A program made the translations under genes and the position numbers. 64,000 nt of DNA, taken from NCBI GenBank assembly GCA_017302895.1, contig JAFLBV010000002.1, positions 992,001 to 1,056,000 of the forward strand, in the 5' to 3' direction. The first letter of the stretch is position 1; each line of letters opens with the position of its first letter. Shown one piece after another: positions 1 through 9,098 of this stretch. The notes beneath the pieces were generated by a model. That model was not told where the DNA came from, ran no database searches, and saw only the letters and a program-made list of their open reading frames with translations. Source of the DNA: Ignavibacteria bacterium. Its GTDB lineage: Bacteria > Bacteroidota > Ignavibacteria > Ignavibacteriales > Ignavibacteriaceae.

Positions 1-3000
1 CTAGCCTCATCAGCACCCATGTAAGGAAATGTAGCACTTCTCGACTCGTTATCTATATCCTTATCTGAAATGGATATGATTGGTGTTCCAATCAAGTTTA
101 AATCTCCAACAGAAGCTCCACCCAAATGAAGGTCTGTAGGGCTCAGAAACTGCGTTGCTCTGGTTACTGAATTATTATCCCCGGCGGATGAATTTTTCCA
201 CTCAGTAAAATCCTTTAAAACCGATACCCACTCTCCAATAGAAGCGGAATTGGAGGAATATAAATTGTTATAATTACTGGAAGTGGCAGTCCAGCCGGTT
301 GCAGATGAAACACCAATTGCAAAATGGTAGTTACCGGTGCCTCCAGTTCTGGTATTTACTAAAATATTATTTCTAAGATTATCCGTAGATGGAGTCACTG
401 TAACCGGTCGTCTGAATGAATAACTGTTGTTTGTTCCCGAGCCTGAATGAGATCCACTAATAACTACTGTGTTATAGTAGAAGCCATTTGTGCCTGAAGC
501 AGAGGTATCTGCGATACCACTTATTCGTGCATCATTGGAAACTGTTTCACCAACGGTAACCATATTGTTGATGTAATTGGCAGTACCGGCCAATATTAAC
601 ATACCCCAAACTCTTGATGAATTCAGGCCAACACCAGTTGCAACTGTAGTTATTGTATGCACTCTATTTCTTTGAACAATTGCATCGGTCGCAGCGGTTG
701 GAATTGAGATTACAAATCCAGCAATTGTGTAAGCCCCAGATGTATTGTTGGTGTGCTGAATGTTATAGACTCGATTTGAATCCAAGATATTGCCTGTGGT
801 GGCTGTAGGTGCAAAAACAATTCCGGCAGGGAAAAAGGAGGTAACCCCCGAGGCTGTACCTGTCGAGTTCGATTTTATGTCCCGAACAACATTATTCTTA
901 ACAATCCCAGTACCGGATGATACAATAATTCCGAATGCCCTGTCACCACCTGCATCCCAATAATTGATGTTCCCGATCTCATTATTCTCAATTCTGCAAA
1001 CACCTGTCCCCGAATAACTAATCATCTCTGAGTCGTAGCCCAACCTTATCGTGTCTGGGCTGGAAGCATTTCCTCCTATGATATTACCGGCGGAAGATCC
1101 AATTTCCACATTCCCGGCAGAAACACGAATCATTCTGGCTACACCAGTAGAATTATCACAAAAGATATTCGATAAAGTATTACCATTGACCTTTGAAGCA
1201 GTTACGGCTCCGACACTTAGTTGGATCCCAACAAAAATACCTGTGGTGCTTAATGGCGAGCCACTTCTATCAATTGCCGCACCACCTATACTATTCCTGT
1301 TAACAGTGTGGTTGTTCCCGGTTCCAATATTTATGCAAGTTAACGCAGTTGTTTTTGAGCTAACTTGAAATATGTAGTTTGAATCAACATTCCAATTATC
1401 ACCTGCTGATGATAAATTGACACCAGAGCCGGTAAAATTATAGAACTGATTATTTCTGATAATACCAGATGAATTTAATGTTGAGGATGAATAGATTAGA
1501 TTAACAGGTAGAGCAGTTAAATCTGACCGGTCTCTGACCTTGTTATTTCTGATCTCATTGAAAGAATTACCAACGGTCCCTGCTCCAAACATCACAACAC
1601 CATTCGTTGTAGTGGTATTTCCACCCTCAACAGTACAATACTTGATAGTGTTATAGGTTGCATCAGAAGCAAAATTGATGACAGGGGCTGTATTTAGTGA
1701 ATTCCTAATTAGAAATGAAGAAGGAGACTCAGACCCGTCTATGGTCACATAGTCAGCACCGTTAAGGTTGAAGATAGCTGTCGAATTGCTTCCGTTGATG
1801 GTAACATTTGTACCTGTTTGCGGTTTAATCGTTACAGTATTTGTTGCAGAACTACCGGAAAATTGATTAATGGTCAGTGGGAAAGTCTCGGATGTAGAAT
1901 AGCTGGCATCGGTTAAGATAAACCTCACAGAACTAGAGACACCTACTGCGTTTAACCGGTTAATGGCAGTTGACAGTTTATCGAATGGGGCGGTTTGTCC
2001 GGTTCCGACAAGGTAATCTCCTGAGAGAGGACCTGCAACTGAAAAAGTTGTGGTTAATGTGTCATTAGTTGGAAATTCATCTCCACTAAGTTCTGAAATA
2101 ACTTGTAAAGTATATGCTCCTGCTGCAAGACCATCAGTTCCTGAAGAATTAAAGTCAACCGATAGAGATGCACCAGCTGTCAAACTCGATACAGTAATTA
2201 CTTCATTATACACTTCGCTGACGGCCGGTAATGGACCTTTGATGATCATTCTGACATCAAAGCCGGATTGATCAATTAATCCATAATTCTTAAAAGTTGC
2301 TCGTGGGGTGAAAAGTTGACCTTCAATTTGAGTACCGCCGGCGGAAGGCGTAACGAAGGCAAGTGAACCTATGTCATTATTATAAATCGGTGTAAAGTTA
2401 CCCTCGTAGGCACCGATATCAGGATTGGTAGCGTTCCTTGTTGTGTTGTTAAAATCTATTGTTATAGAGACTGGAGTACCACCGTTGGCAATAAAAGTGG
2501 GTACACCCAATTGAATATTCAAATCATATGTACCACTCGTACTGACAAATGGAACATCCTCTGTTTTTGCATTTGTTTCTCGTGGTGACACTAACCATGC
2601 TCGATAAGTCGTCAATGTTTGATACCCGGTGGTAGCATCATATGCGATTAAATTTTTTGAACTTGCTGTTCCAGCAAACAACAAATTGTTGTTAGTTGTA
2701 GTTGCAATCTGTGATCCGATTGTAGCTGTAGTTTTATAGAATGCTACCGCTCTGGTTGCCGTACCCGTAGGTGCTGTGGTACTTTTATTAACAAAAATGT
2801 TGTTCCTGGAATCAAGAATTGTCGATGTACTGGAAGCCATGTATAAACACGCTGTCTGAAAAGATGTTGTAGTCAATGTTGAGGTTGCATCAAGATATAC
2901 AGTGTTATAGTATAAATTAACCGTAACTGCTGAATTAAGCTCTATACCTCGAATTCCGGGAGCCCCGGTGCACGCAGGATTATTCAACTGATATATGAGA

Positions 3001-4727
3001 TTGTTATTGCAATTTATAACCCCGGATGCAGATGAAGCGAGCAGCATTCCACGAGTCGATCCAGAACCTGTTGAAGCACCTGTTATCTTAAAAATACGGT
3101 TCCTCGATATGTTAAAAGGTCCCACCCCAGCTGCTCCATTAGTCCATAACCCATAAACAACTTGAGTACCAGTAGAGGATGAAGTAAAATCGTGAAGTAT
3201 GTTTTCACTGATAGTGGTTGTTAAGTTTGTAAAAGTACTGTTAATGACTATTCCTGCCAAATCATTAGTGGATGAAGTGCTTGTGTTAACGAGATTTCGA
3301 ATTTCACACTTTTCCACTTTGACATTATCCTGACCCAGTAACTCAACACCCCTTAGCCCGGAACTCTGACTTACTGTTGCATTTCCAATGTCATTATAAC
3401 CTGTTGCTGCACCACTAATAGGTGAGATGTACGAAGGATCGGCAGTAATAGTGTTATATCTGTCACGATTTGTTGAACTACCTCCTGACAACAAGATTCC
3501 TCGATATGCATTTTGAGACGACACATTTTTAACTGTGTTATAGCTGTTGTTTCCGTTCGTATCTGTTGGTGCTGTCCAAGCATGAATTCTAAACGCAATG
3601 GACGCGGTGTTTGAAGAGGATGCGGTATTTTTCAAGTTGACGTTGCAGTTTATCACATTATTGAATCTTGCACCGTTTGTTGAGGTTGCATTGACCATGT
3701 TCAGACCAAATTCGACAGTTGTTGATGTACTCCTCGTTATAAAGTCAAGACCGTTTATCGTTACGAAATCTGATCCGAATAACATAAAAAGTGCATCCCC
3801 TGCTGTACCTGATGCCCCTGAACCTTCATTAGTAATTACCGGATTAGCACCCACTCCTGATTTTTGAAAGGTAATTGTACTCGATGATGTTCCGGTTGCC
3901 TTCAGAGTATCAACATAATTGTCAAATGTTTGCCCCTCAGCAATGTTGAAAGTCACAGAACTGGAAATTCCATGTGCATTGAGTGCGGAAACAGCTTCAC
4001 TCAAACTTTGAAAGTTGGAGGAAGATGTCGATGAGGTATTGTCAACGGTATATAAACCCGCAAGCGGAGTTACTGCCTTGGAAAGCAAAGTTATATTATC
4101 CACCGCTCCGGCCGGACTAGAGCCACCGGATGCGTCATTTTTCCAAGAAAATACCAACCTTTGAGTGGTTCCTGCAGCTGAAGCAGGTATTACAAAAGAG
4201 TAGGTAGTATATCCTGTTTGTAGATTAATATATTGATTTCCAAGTCTTACTTGAGTGAGCGAAGCAACCAATTGTGTCCCAGCGACTGGAGTGACGGTTG
4301 TGGGTATTAAAAACACCTGAACAAAATCAAAAGTGCTTTCACCAACCCCTTTATAATCAAATGTGAGAGTAATTGCCGATTCACCTACAGGGAAAGTCAC
4401 ATCTCTATAAAAATGACTTACGGCGGCTGTTGTTAAAGTATAATTGTTGTTCACTCCCAAATCATTGGAGATATAAGCCCCATTTGTACCACTTTTTTTT
4501 GTAGAAGTACCTACATACCATGGATTAACTGCTCCGTTTATTTCTGTCCACCCATTTGCAGCGAATGATGCACCGCTTTCAAAGCCACCATCACCTGAAG
4601 GATTAATCAAAACTGTTTGAGAGAATAGATTTGGACTTAAAGAGCCCATTAAAACTGTCACCCAAAATAAAAGGGAGCGACAATTAATTTTGTTACAATA
4701 AATGAATGTGTGTAACCTTTTTTTCAT
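1..4727 (-). CDS. Giant secreted right-handed beta-helix protein (3' end outside window)
   Basis: The minus-strand frame starting at the ATG at 4727-4725 stays open to the window edge, giving at least 1575 residues. The N-terminus (MKKRLHTF...) is a signal-peptide-like segment with a hydrophobic stretch near residues 20-35. Residues ~40-215 look like a jelly-roll ligand-binding domain ending in VDNITLLSK. Two homologous beta-helix modules follow, starting near residues 225 and 900; each opens with an Ala-Leu-Asn-rich segment (ALNAHGISSSVTF; RLNAVGVSSSVRF) and contains many N-N-x-I/V rungs. The first closes with NPDIGAYEG. A CARDB-like segment (~750-895) separates them. Near the edge PYMGADE resembles the end of the second module. 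Such proteins are usually surface adhesins or carbohydrate-binding proteins exported by T9SS, but the C-terminal sorting domain is not visible here. Function is inferred from architecture only. Confidence 0.85.
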   Translation of the reverse strand, partial: MKKRLHTFIYCNKINCRSLLFWVTVLMGSLSPNLFSQTVLINPSGDGGFESGASFAANGWTEINGAVNPWYVGTSTKKSGTNGAYISNDLGVNNNYTLTTAAVSHFYRDVTFPVGESAITLTFDYKGVGESTFDFVQVFLIPTTVTPVAGTQLVASLTQVRLGNQYINLQTGYTTYSFVIPASAAGTTQRLVFSWKNDASGGSSPAGAVDNITLLSKAVTPLAGLYTVDNTSSTSSSNFQSLSEAVSALNAHGISSSVTFNIAEGQTFDNYVDTLKATGTSSSTITFQKSGVGANPVITNEGSGASGTAGDALFMLFGSDFVTINGLDFITRSTSTTVEFGLNMVNATSTNGARFNNVINCNVNLKNTASSSNTASIAFRIHAWTAPTDTNGNNSYNTVKNVSSQNAYRGILLSGGSSTNRDRYNTITADPSYISPISGAATGYNDIGNATVSQSSGLRGVELLGQDNVKVEKCEIRNLVNTSTSSTNDLAGIVINSTFTNLTTTISENILHDFTSSSTGTQVVYGLWTNGAAGVGPFNISRNRIFKITGASTGSGSTRGMLLASSASGVINCNNNLIYQLNNPACTGAPGIRGIELNSAVTVNLYYNTVYLDATSTLTTTSFQTACLYMASSTSTILDSRNNIFVNKSTTAPTGTATRAVAFYKTTATIGSQIATTTNNNLLFAGTASSKNLIAYDATTGYQTLTTYRAWLVSPRETNAKTEDVPFVSTSGTYDLNIQLGVPTFIANGGTPVSITIDFNNTTRNATNPDIGAYEGNFTPIYNNDIGSLAFVTPSAGGTQIEGQLFTPRATFKNYGLIDQSGFDVRMIIKGPLPAVSEVYNEVITVSSLTAGASLSVDFNSSGTDGLAAGAYTLQVISELSGDEFPTNDTLTTTFSVAGPLSGDYLVGTGQTAPFDKLSTAINRLNAVGVSSSVRFILTDASYSTSETFPLTINQFSGSSATNTVTIKPQTGTNVTINGSNSTAIFNLNGADYVTIDGSESPSSFLIRNSLNTAPVINFASDATYNTIKYCTVEGGNTTTTNGVVMFGAGTVGNSFNEIRNNKVRDRSDLTALPVNLIYSSSTLNSSGIIRNNQFYNFTGSGVNLSSAGDNWNVDSNYIFQVSSKTTALTCINIGTGNNHTVNRNSIGGAAIDRSGSPLSTTGIFVGIQLSVGAVTASKVNGNTLSNIFCDNSTGVARMIRVSAGNVEIGSSAGNIIGGNASSPDTIRLGYDSEMISYSGTGVCRIENNEIGNINYWDAGGDRAFGIIVSSGTGIVKNNVVRDIKSNSTGTASGVTSFFPAGIVFAPTATTGNILDSNRVYNIQHTNNTSGAYTIAGFVISIPTAATDAIVQRNRVHTITTVATGVGLNSSRVWGMLILAGTANYINNMVTVGETVSNDARISGIADTSASGTNGFYYNTVVISGSHSGSGTNNSYSFRRPVTVTPSTDNLRNNILVNTRTGGTGNYHFAIGVSSATGWTATSSNYNNLYSSNSASIGEWVSVLKDFTEWKNSSAGDNNSVTRATQFLSPTDLHLGGASVGDLNLIGTPIISISDKDIDNESRSATFPYMGADEA

Positions 4728-4743
4728 AAGATAACCTAACCTG

Positions 4744-4938
4744 TTAATGATGAGAAAACTTTTCTAGAGTCAGTTGAACCGCTTTGATTGGGCTGTAGAG
4801 AAGTAAAACAAGACCGATCGTGACAAGGACCGGTATGAGAACCACTGTAGCGAGCCAACTCCTCTTCCCTGCTTTAGCCTTCGCAGGGACAAGGGGTCTG
4901 TCGTAAACTTCGTCAATCGAGTATTTGTAAGTAAGCAT
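4744..4938 (-). CDS. Small single-span membrane protein
   Basis: A 64-residue frame with an ATG start ends 16 nt before the giant beta-helix gene on the same strand. It has a charged N-terminal part (residues 1-28, several Lys/Arg) and one hydrophobic helix at about residues 29-50, followed by a short tail ending in SHH. I do not recognise a family. The spacing suggests co-transcription with the adhesin-like gene, perhaps as an inner-membrane accessory, but that is only context. It could also be a chance open frame; the well-formed membrane segment and close spacing argue mildly for a real gene. Confidence 0.5.
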   Translation of the reverse strand: MLTYKYSIDEVYDRPLVPAKAKAGKRSWLATVVLIPVLVTIGLVLLLYSPIKAVQLTLEKFSHH

Positions 4939-5160
4939 TTATATATACTTTTTGTTATTAAACATAATTCTTCGCTTCAACCGGGGGAACCGGTTTACGC
5001 ATAAGCATACAGTTATTGGAAAATTATCAGGCAGAAATCGGGGTCGAAAAACTCCGGTTAAAGCATAACAATTGGAAAATCAAATTTTGATTGAGAGTTG
5101 GATTTGTAGAATGGCTCTTTGTAGATCAGGTTACGATTACGGGGATTTGTATATTAAAAA

Positions 5161-5251
5161 GGAAAGCGAACCACGCCTCGAAAGGCGATTTAGAAGCTTT
5201 GGTGCGATTTTTCCCTCACGACACTAAACTTGACTCGTAAGATCGCTTTCC
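5161..5251 (-). ncRNA. Candidate structured RNA or leader element
   Basis: The ends form a perfect 9-bp stem (GGAAAGCGA at 5161-5169 with TCGCTTTCC at 5243-5251). Inside are a 5-bp hairpin (5174-5178/5183-5187), whose loop on the minus strand reads UUCG, and a 7-bp hairpin (5215-5221/5235-5241). One pair in the second hairpin is G-U if transcribed from the minus strand but C-A from the plus strand, and five Ts follow the outer stem on the minus strand (5160-5156). Together these favour a minus-strand transcript folding as a three-way junction upstream of the 64-residue gene and adhesin. It does not match tRNA, or any riboswitch consensus I could recall. It may be a leader, an attenuator or a free-standing RNA. 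Confidence 0.4.
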
Positions 5252-5401
5252 AAATTAAAATAAACAGGTGACATTTTTATCTAAAAGAATCGGACTCCTT
5301 TGTTGGTGATTGTATCCAGTTAACTAAACCTCACATAACCTGAATGCAAGTTACCAAATTTTTATTTTAAAGTCAATAGGTTGGGAAAATATTTTTTGTA
5401 A

Positions 5402-5529
5402 GAACCCCAGAACCTCAGAGTTTCAGTACCTCAGAGGCTCCGAAGTTCCGAGGTTCTGAGGTTCCGTAGTTCCGAGGTTCTGAGGTTCCGGGGTTCCGAG
5501 GTTCTGAAGTTCCGGGGTTCCGAGGTTCT
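5402..5529. repeat. 8-nt-periodic palindromic repeat block
   Basis: The block consists of 8-nt units related to GAGGTTCY. Three nearly identical 24-nt copies (three units each) lie at 5450-5473, 5474-5497 and 5498-5521, plus a partial unit at 5522-5529. The left part (5402-5437) carries units in inverted orientation (AGAACCTC), so the transcript could fold back. A second block with the same unit sequence and the same inverted design lies at 42398-42486. It ends about 50 nt before the ppk1 start and could sit in its leader. Confidence 0.85.
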
Positions 5530-5578
5530 CATTCTCCCCTTTTCTTTGTATATTTAGGGTTAAAATTTTAAAAAGCCC

Positions 5579-7693
5579 ATGAAAAGAAAAGACCGTCTGA
5601 AAGATCAGATAAAAAAGTATCTTGTACCGGAAAACTTTATAAACAGAGACCTTAGCTGGATTGAATTCAACAAGCGGGTTCTGGAGGAAGCTTTACATCC
5701 GGGACTTCCTTTGCTCGAGAGAATAAAGTTCATTTCGATCTTTTGTTCCAATCTCGACGAATTTTATATGATCCGTGTTTCGGGCATAAAAGAGCAGATT
5801 GCTGCGAACATAGCCGAGATCACAATTGACGGTTTGACACCCCAAAAAGCGCTTTATGAGATCGACAAGGAAGTGCGTCCCCTCGTGGATGACCTCCTGG
5901 AATACTGGAATCACACCATTGTCCCCGAACTCGAGTCGAATGGTGTCGAAATTACCACTTACAGTAAATTAACCGGACAGGAAAAAACAAAACTTAACTC
6001 ATATTTTGAGGATCAGATTTTCCCTGTGCTCACTCCCCTTGCACTCGATCCGGGAAGACCGTTCCCCTACATTTCAAACCTTTCACTCAGTCTTGCTGTT
6101 ACAATTAAAGATCCTGATGGTGAACTGCAGTTTGCGAGGGTAAAAGTGCCCGCGATACTTCCGCGTTTACTGAGGATAGATACAATTCTGGCGGGTCCCG
6201 AAGGAAACGGAAATGCAGGCGAGATTCGATTTGTTTGGCTCGAAGACCTGATCAAGGCAAATATCGGCAGACTTTTCCCTAAAATGAAAATTTTGGATTC
6301 CTGTTGTTTCAGGATTACGCGTGATACAGATATCGAAATTCAGGAGGATGAAGCTGATGATCTGCTCGAGTTGATCGAGGAAAACATTAAACAGAGGATG
6401 TTTGGAAATGTCGTCAGACTCGAAGTTGAGAAGGATATGCCCGCATATATCCTCGAGACTCTTGTATCCAATTTGGAGATAAGCAATTCCGATGTACATC
6501 CGCTGCAGCCCCCACTTGGTTTGAGCGATGTAATGAAATTGTACAGTCTCCCTCTTCACCAGTTGAAAGAGAAACCTTTTATTCCAAGAGTGCCAAAGGT
6601 TTTTGAAGAAGAGAAAAACATTTTTTCAGTGATCAAACAACGGGATGTGCTGATGCACCACCCGTATGATTCATTTAAACCTGTCATAGATTTTATTAAA
6701 CAGGCGTCACAGGATCCCGATGTTCTTGCAATCAAACAGACACTCTACAGAGTCGGCAAAAACTCACCCGTTATCGATGCACTGATTGAGGCAGCGGAAA
6801 ACAGGAAGCAGGTTGCGGTTCTCGTGGAGCTAAAAGCCCGTTTTGATGAAGAAAACAATATCTACTGGGCAAAACAGCTCGAAAGTGTCGGTGTACATGT
6901 CGTCTACGGTCTTGTAGGACTTAAAACACACGCCAAGATGACGCTTGTGGTACGAAGAGAACAGAACCAGCTTAGCCGTTATGTGCATGTTGCAACCGGC
7001 AACTACAACGCCAGCACGGCAAAACTTTATACTGATATCGGTCTGTTTACATGTAATGAGGGAATTTGCAACGATATCAGCGACATCTTCAATATCCTGA
7101 CGGGTTACAGTGCCCAAAAGGATTTCAGGGATGTAAGTGTTGCCCCGATAAACCTCAGACAAAACATTGAAGGACTGATTTGCCGCGAAATTGCCAATGC
7201 AAGGGAGGGCAAAAAGGGACGGATTATAATAAAAGTAAATTCCCTCGTCGATCCCGACATCATCGGCTACCTTTACGAAGCTTCGCAGGCGGGTGTGGAA
7301 ATCGATCTGATTGTCAGGGGGATATGCTGCCTCGTCCCCGGAATTGCCGGAATTTCTGAGAATATCAGGGTAAGAAGTGTAGTTGGCAAGTTCCTTGAGC
7401 ATTCAAGAATTTTCTTCTTCCACAATAATGGTGATGAGGAAATCTTCATCAGCAGTGCCGATATAATGCAAAGGAACCTCGACAGAAGAGTTGAGCTGAT
7501 GACACCGATTTACGACAAGTCGATCAAAAATTATTTAAGAAATACAATTCTTGAAGTGTATCTGCACGATAATGTGAAAGCAAGGATACTTTCGAGTGAT
7601 AAAAAATATTCGTATGCCCCTCAACAAAGTATTGAGGAGCTTTGTGCACAGGAATGGCTGATGAACCAGCAATTCGAATACTCAAATTACTAA
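5579..7693 (+). CDS. ppk1: Polyphosphate kinase 1
   Basis: This 704-residue protein makes inorganic polyphosphate from ATP reversibly. The N-terminal domain begins with FINRDLSWIEFNKRVLEEA, the hallmark opening of the family, followed by SNLDEFYMIRV. The phosphorylated histidine is expected to be H451 in GLKTHAK, followed by YVHVATGNYN and, near the end, DRRVELMTP, which are family signatures of the two PLD-like catalytic domains. Length is normal for the family (about 690-720). The ATG at 5579 gives the expected N-terminus. The Mrp ATPase gene starts 9 nt downstream, so the two are probably co-transcribed. Confidence 0.97.
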   Translation: MKRKDRLKDQIKKYLVPENFINRDLSWIEFNKRVLEEALHPGLPLLERIKFISIFCSNLDEFYMIRVSGIKEQIAANIAEITIDGLTPQKALYEIDKEVRPLVDDLLEYWNHTIVPELESNGVEITTYSKLTGQEKTKLNSYFEDQIFPVLTPLALDPGRPFPYISNLSLSLAVTIKDPDGELQFARVKVPAILPRLLRIDTILAGPEGNGNAGEIRFVWLEDLIKANIGRLFPKMKILDSCCFRITRDTDIEIQEDEADDLLELIEENIKQRMFGNVVRLEVEKDMPAYILETLVSNLEISNSDVHPLQPPLGLSDVMKLYSLPLHQLKEKPFIPRVPKVFEEEKNIFSVIKQRDVLMHHPYDSFKPVIDFIKQASQDPDVLAIKQTLYRVGKNSPVIDALIEAAENRKQVAVLVELKARFDEENNIYWAKQLESVGVHVVYGLVGLKTHAKMTLVVRREQNQLSRYVHVATGNYNASTAKLYTDIGLFTCNEGICNDISDIFNILTGYSAQKDFRDVSVAPINLRQNIEGLICREIANAREGKKGRIIIKVNSLVDPDIIGYLYEASQAGVEIDLIVRGICCLVPGIAGISENIRVRSVVGKFLEHSRIFFFHNNGDEEIFISSADIMQRNLDRRVELMTPIYDKSIKNYLRNTILEVYLHDNVKARILSSDKKYSYAPQQSIEELCAQEWLMNQQFEYSNY

Positions 7694-7702
7694 AGGACAA
7701 AA

Positions 7703-8812
7703 ATGGCTGTAAATAAAGAACAGATACTTAAAGCTCTCGGAACTGTAAATGATCCCGATCTGAAAAAAGATCTCGTAACCCTGAATATGATTGAAAAGCT
7801 CACCGTAGAGGGAAATAATGTCTCTTTTGATGTTGTTCTAACCACTCCGGCGTGCCCCCTGAAAGAAAAAATAAAAAACGACTGTGTTTCCGCAATTAAA
7901 AGCAGCGTGCCGGATGTCGGTGAACTGAATATTAACATGACCTCGAATGTGACTTCGTTTGCTTTCAAAAAGAACGCAACTGGCTTCCTCTCGAATGTTA
8001 AAAACACCATCGCTGTTGCAAGCGGCAAAGGCGGGGTGGGAAAAAGCACAGTGGCTGTAAATCTGGCCGTTTCACTCGCTCTCGACGGTGCAAAAGTGGG
8101 ACTGATAGACGCTGACATCTACGGACCTTCAATTCCTCTCATGCTCGGCATCAATGAAAAACCCCTCGTAAGACAGGTTGACGGTAAGGTGAGAATACTT
8201 CCGTTGCAGAAATTCGGTATCCAGTTGATGTCAATCGGTTTCCTTGTGGAAGACAATGCCCCCGTCATCTGGCGCGGACCAATGGCCTCGGGTGCCGTAA
8301 GACAGTTTATGACCGATGTTGACTGGGATGACCTCGATTACCTCTTTTTTGACATGCCTCCCGGAACAGGTGACATACAACTTACGCTTTGCCAGACCAT
8401 TCCACTGACAGGTGCCGTGATAGTTACAACTCCTCAGGAAGTTTCACTCGCAGATGCAAGAAAAGCCGCTTCGATGTTTGAAAGAGTAAATGTCCCCATT
8501 CTCGGCATCGTGGAAAATATGAGTTATTTTATTGCCCCTGATACAAACATAAAATATGATATCTTTGGAAGTGGCGGTGGTGAAAAACTTGCTGCAGAAT
8601 GCAATTCGGAATTTCTCGGTTCCATCCCCATCGATCCAAGGATCAGAGTGGGTGGCGACAAAGGAATCCCTGTGGTTTACGATATCCCCGACTCTTCCGA
8701 GGCGAGCATCGTTACCGGCATTTCAAGAAATCTCGCAGCACAGATTTCGATCGCCAACTCAAACTCAGCAACACAGAAACTCGAAATAATTTTAAGTGAC
8801 GATGACCAATAA
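7703..8812 (+). CDS. Mrp/ApbC (NBP35-like) Fe-S carrier P-loop ATPase
   Basis: The 369-residue protein joins an N-terminal MIP18/DUF59 domain (residues ~5-85) to a P-loop NTPase with a deviant Walker A, GKGGVGKST (108-116). DADIYGPSIP, RGPMAS and DMPPGTGD follow, as in the family that assembles or transfers [4Fe-4S] clusters. The usual C-terminal CxxC after ENMSYF is absent (ENMSYFIAPDTN), a variation seen in many Bacteroidetes relatives. An AAAGGA ribosome site precedes the ATG. The frame overlaps the Nfu-like gene, which supports a joint role in Fe-S cluster maturation. Confidence 0.93.
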   Translation: MAVNKEQILKALGTVNDPDLKKDLVTLNMIEKLTVEGNNVSFDVVLTTPACPLKEKIKNDCVSAIKSSVPDVGELNINMTSNVTSFAFKKNATGFLSNVKNTIAVASGKGGVGKSTVAVNLAVSLALDGAKVGLIDADIYGPSIPLMLGINEKPLVRQVDGKVRILPLQKFGIQLMSIGFLVEDNAPVIWRGPMASGAVRQFMTDVDWDDLDYLFFDMPPGTGDIQLTLCQTIPLTGAVIVTTPQEVSLADARKAASMFERVNVPILGIVENMSYFIAPDTNIKYDIFGSGGGEKLAAECNSEFLGSIPIDPRIRVGGDKGIPVVYDIPDSSEASIVTGISRNLAAQISIANSNSATQKLEIILSDDDQ

Positions 8813-9038
8813 CCTGAATCAGAGAATCCTCGAGGCACTCGATAAGATCAGACCTTACCTTAAGGCTGACGGCGGCGATATCGAACTGGTAAATGTTACT
8901 CCCGACGGAATTGTAGAAGTGAGACTGACAGGGGCGTGCAGCTCCTGTCCCATGTCTCAGATGACTCTTCGCGCCGGTGTGGAAAGAGCTATCATTAGAG
9001 AAGTACCCGGAATAAGACGAGTTGAGGCTGTCGCATAA
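8802..9038 (+). CDS. NifU C-terminal-domain (Nfu-type) Fe-S scaffold
   Basis: This 78-residue protein is a stand-alone NifU C-terminal domain: IRPYLKADGGDIELV, then the cluster-binding CSSCPMS (CxxC) and a GV-x-R-A-I tail. Nfu proteins carry or pass on Fe-S clusters. I chose the ATG at 8802 over the in-frame GTG at 8796 because it gives the usual short N-terminus; either start overlaps the end of the Mrp gene, a sign of translational coupling. Downstream (9039-9098) is a short spacer before the B12 protein. Confidence 0.93.
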   Translation: MTNNLNQRILEALDKIRPYLKADGGDIELVNVTPDGIVEVRLTGACSSCPMSQMTLRAGVERAIIREVPGIRRVEAVA

Positions 9039-9098
9039 TTTTGTGGAACTGATTTGATCTTTTTATGGTTACTACATTAAATCAACTATTGTGGTAAA

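Larger units (their letters stand above)
4939..5578. other. 640-nt intergenic region between divergent genes
   Basis: This space separates the minus-strand adhesin unit from plus-strand ppk1. It contains the structured RNA candidate (5161-5251) and the octamer repeat block (5402-5529), described separately. The remaining parts (4939-5160 and 5252-5401) are AT-rich, hold no supported frame, and presumably contain the promoters of both directions. No clear promoter boxes could be named. Confidence 0.6.

Noticed and set aside
1051..1368. Plus-strand open frame antisense to the giant beta-helix gene
   Set aside because: The minus frame is open throughout and has coherent repeat structure; similar plus-strand frames at 2050-2271 and 3598-3867 and the minus frame at 3371-3598 are shadows of it.
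5161..5251. tRNA gene
   Set aside because: The closing stem is 9 bp and there is no T-loop GTTCRA sequence next to the acceptor stem or anticodon arm in the right place.
5450..5529. CRISPR array
   Set aside because: The 24-nt copies are directly adjacent with no unique spacers and are made of smaller 8-nt units; no cas genes are present.
6167..6559. Minus-strand frames inside ppk1 (also 6830-7402)
   Set aside because: They overlap a complete, well-conserved ppk1 and have no family signature.
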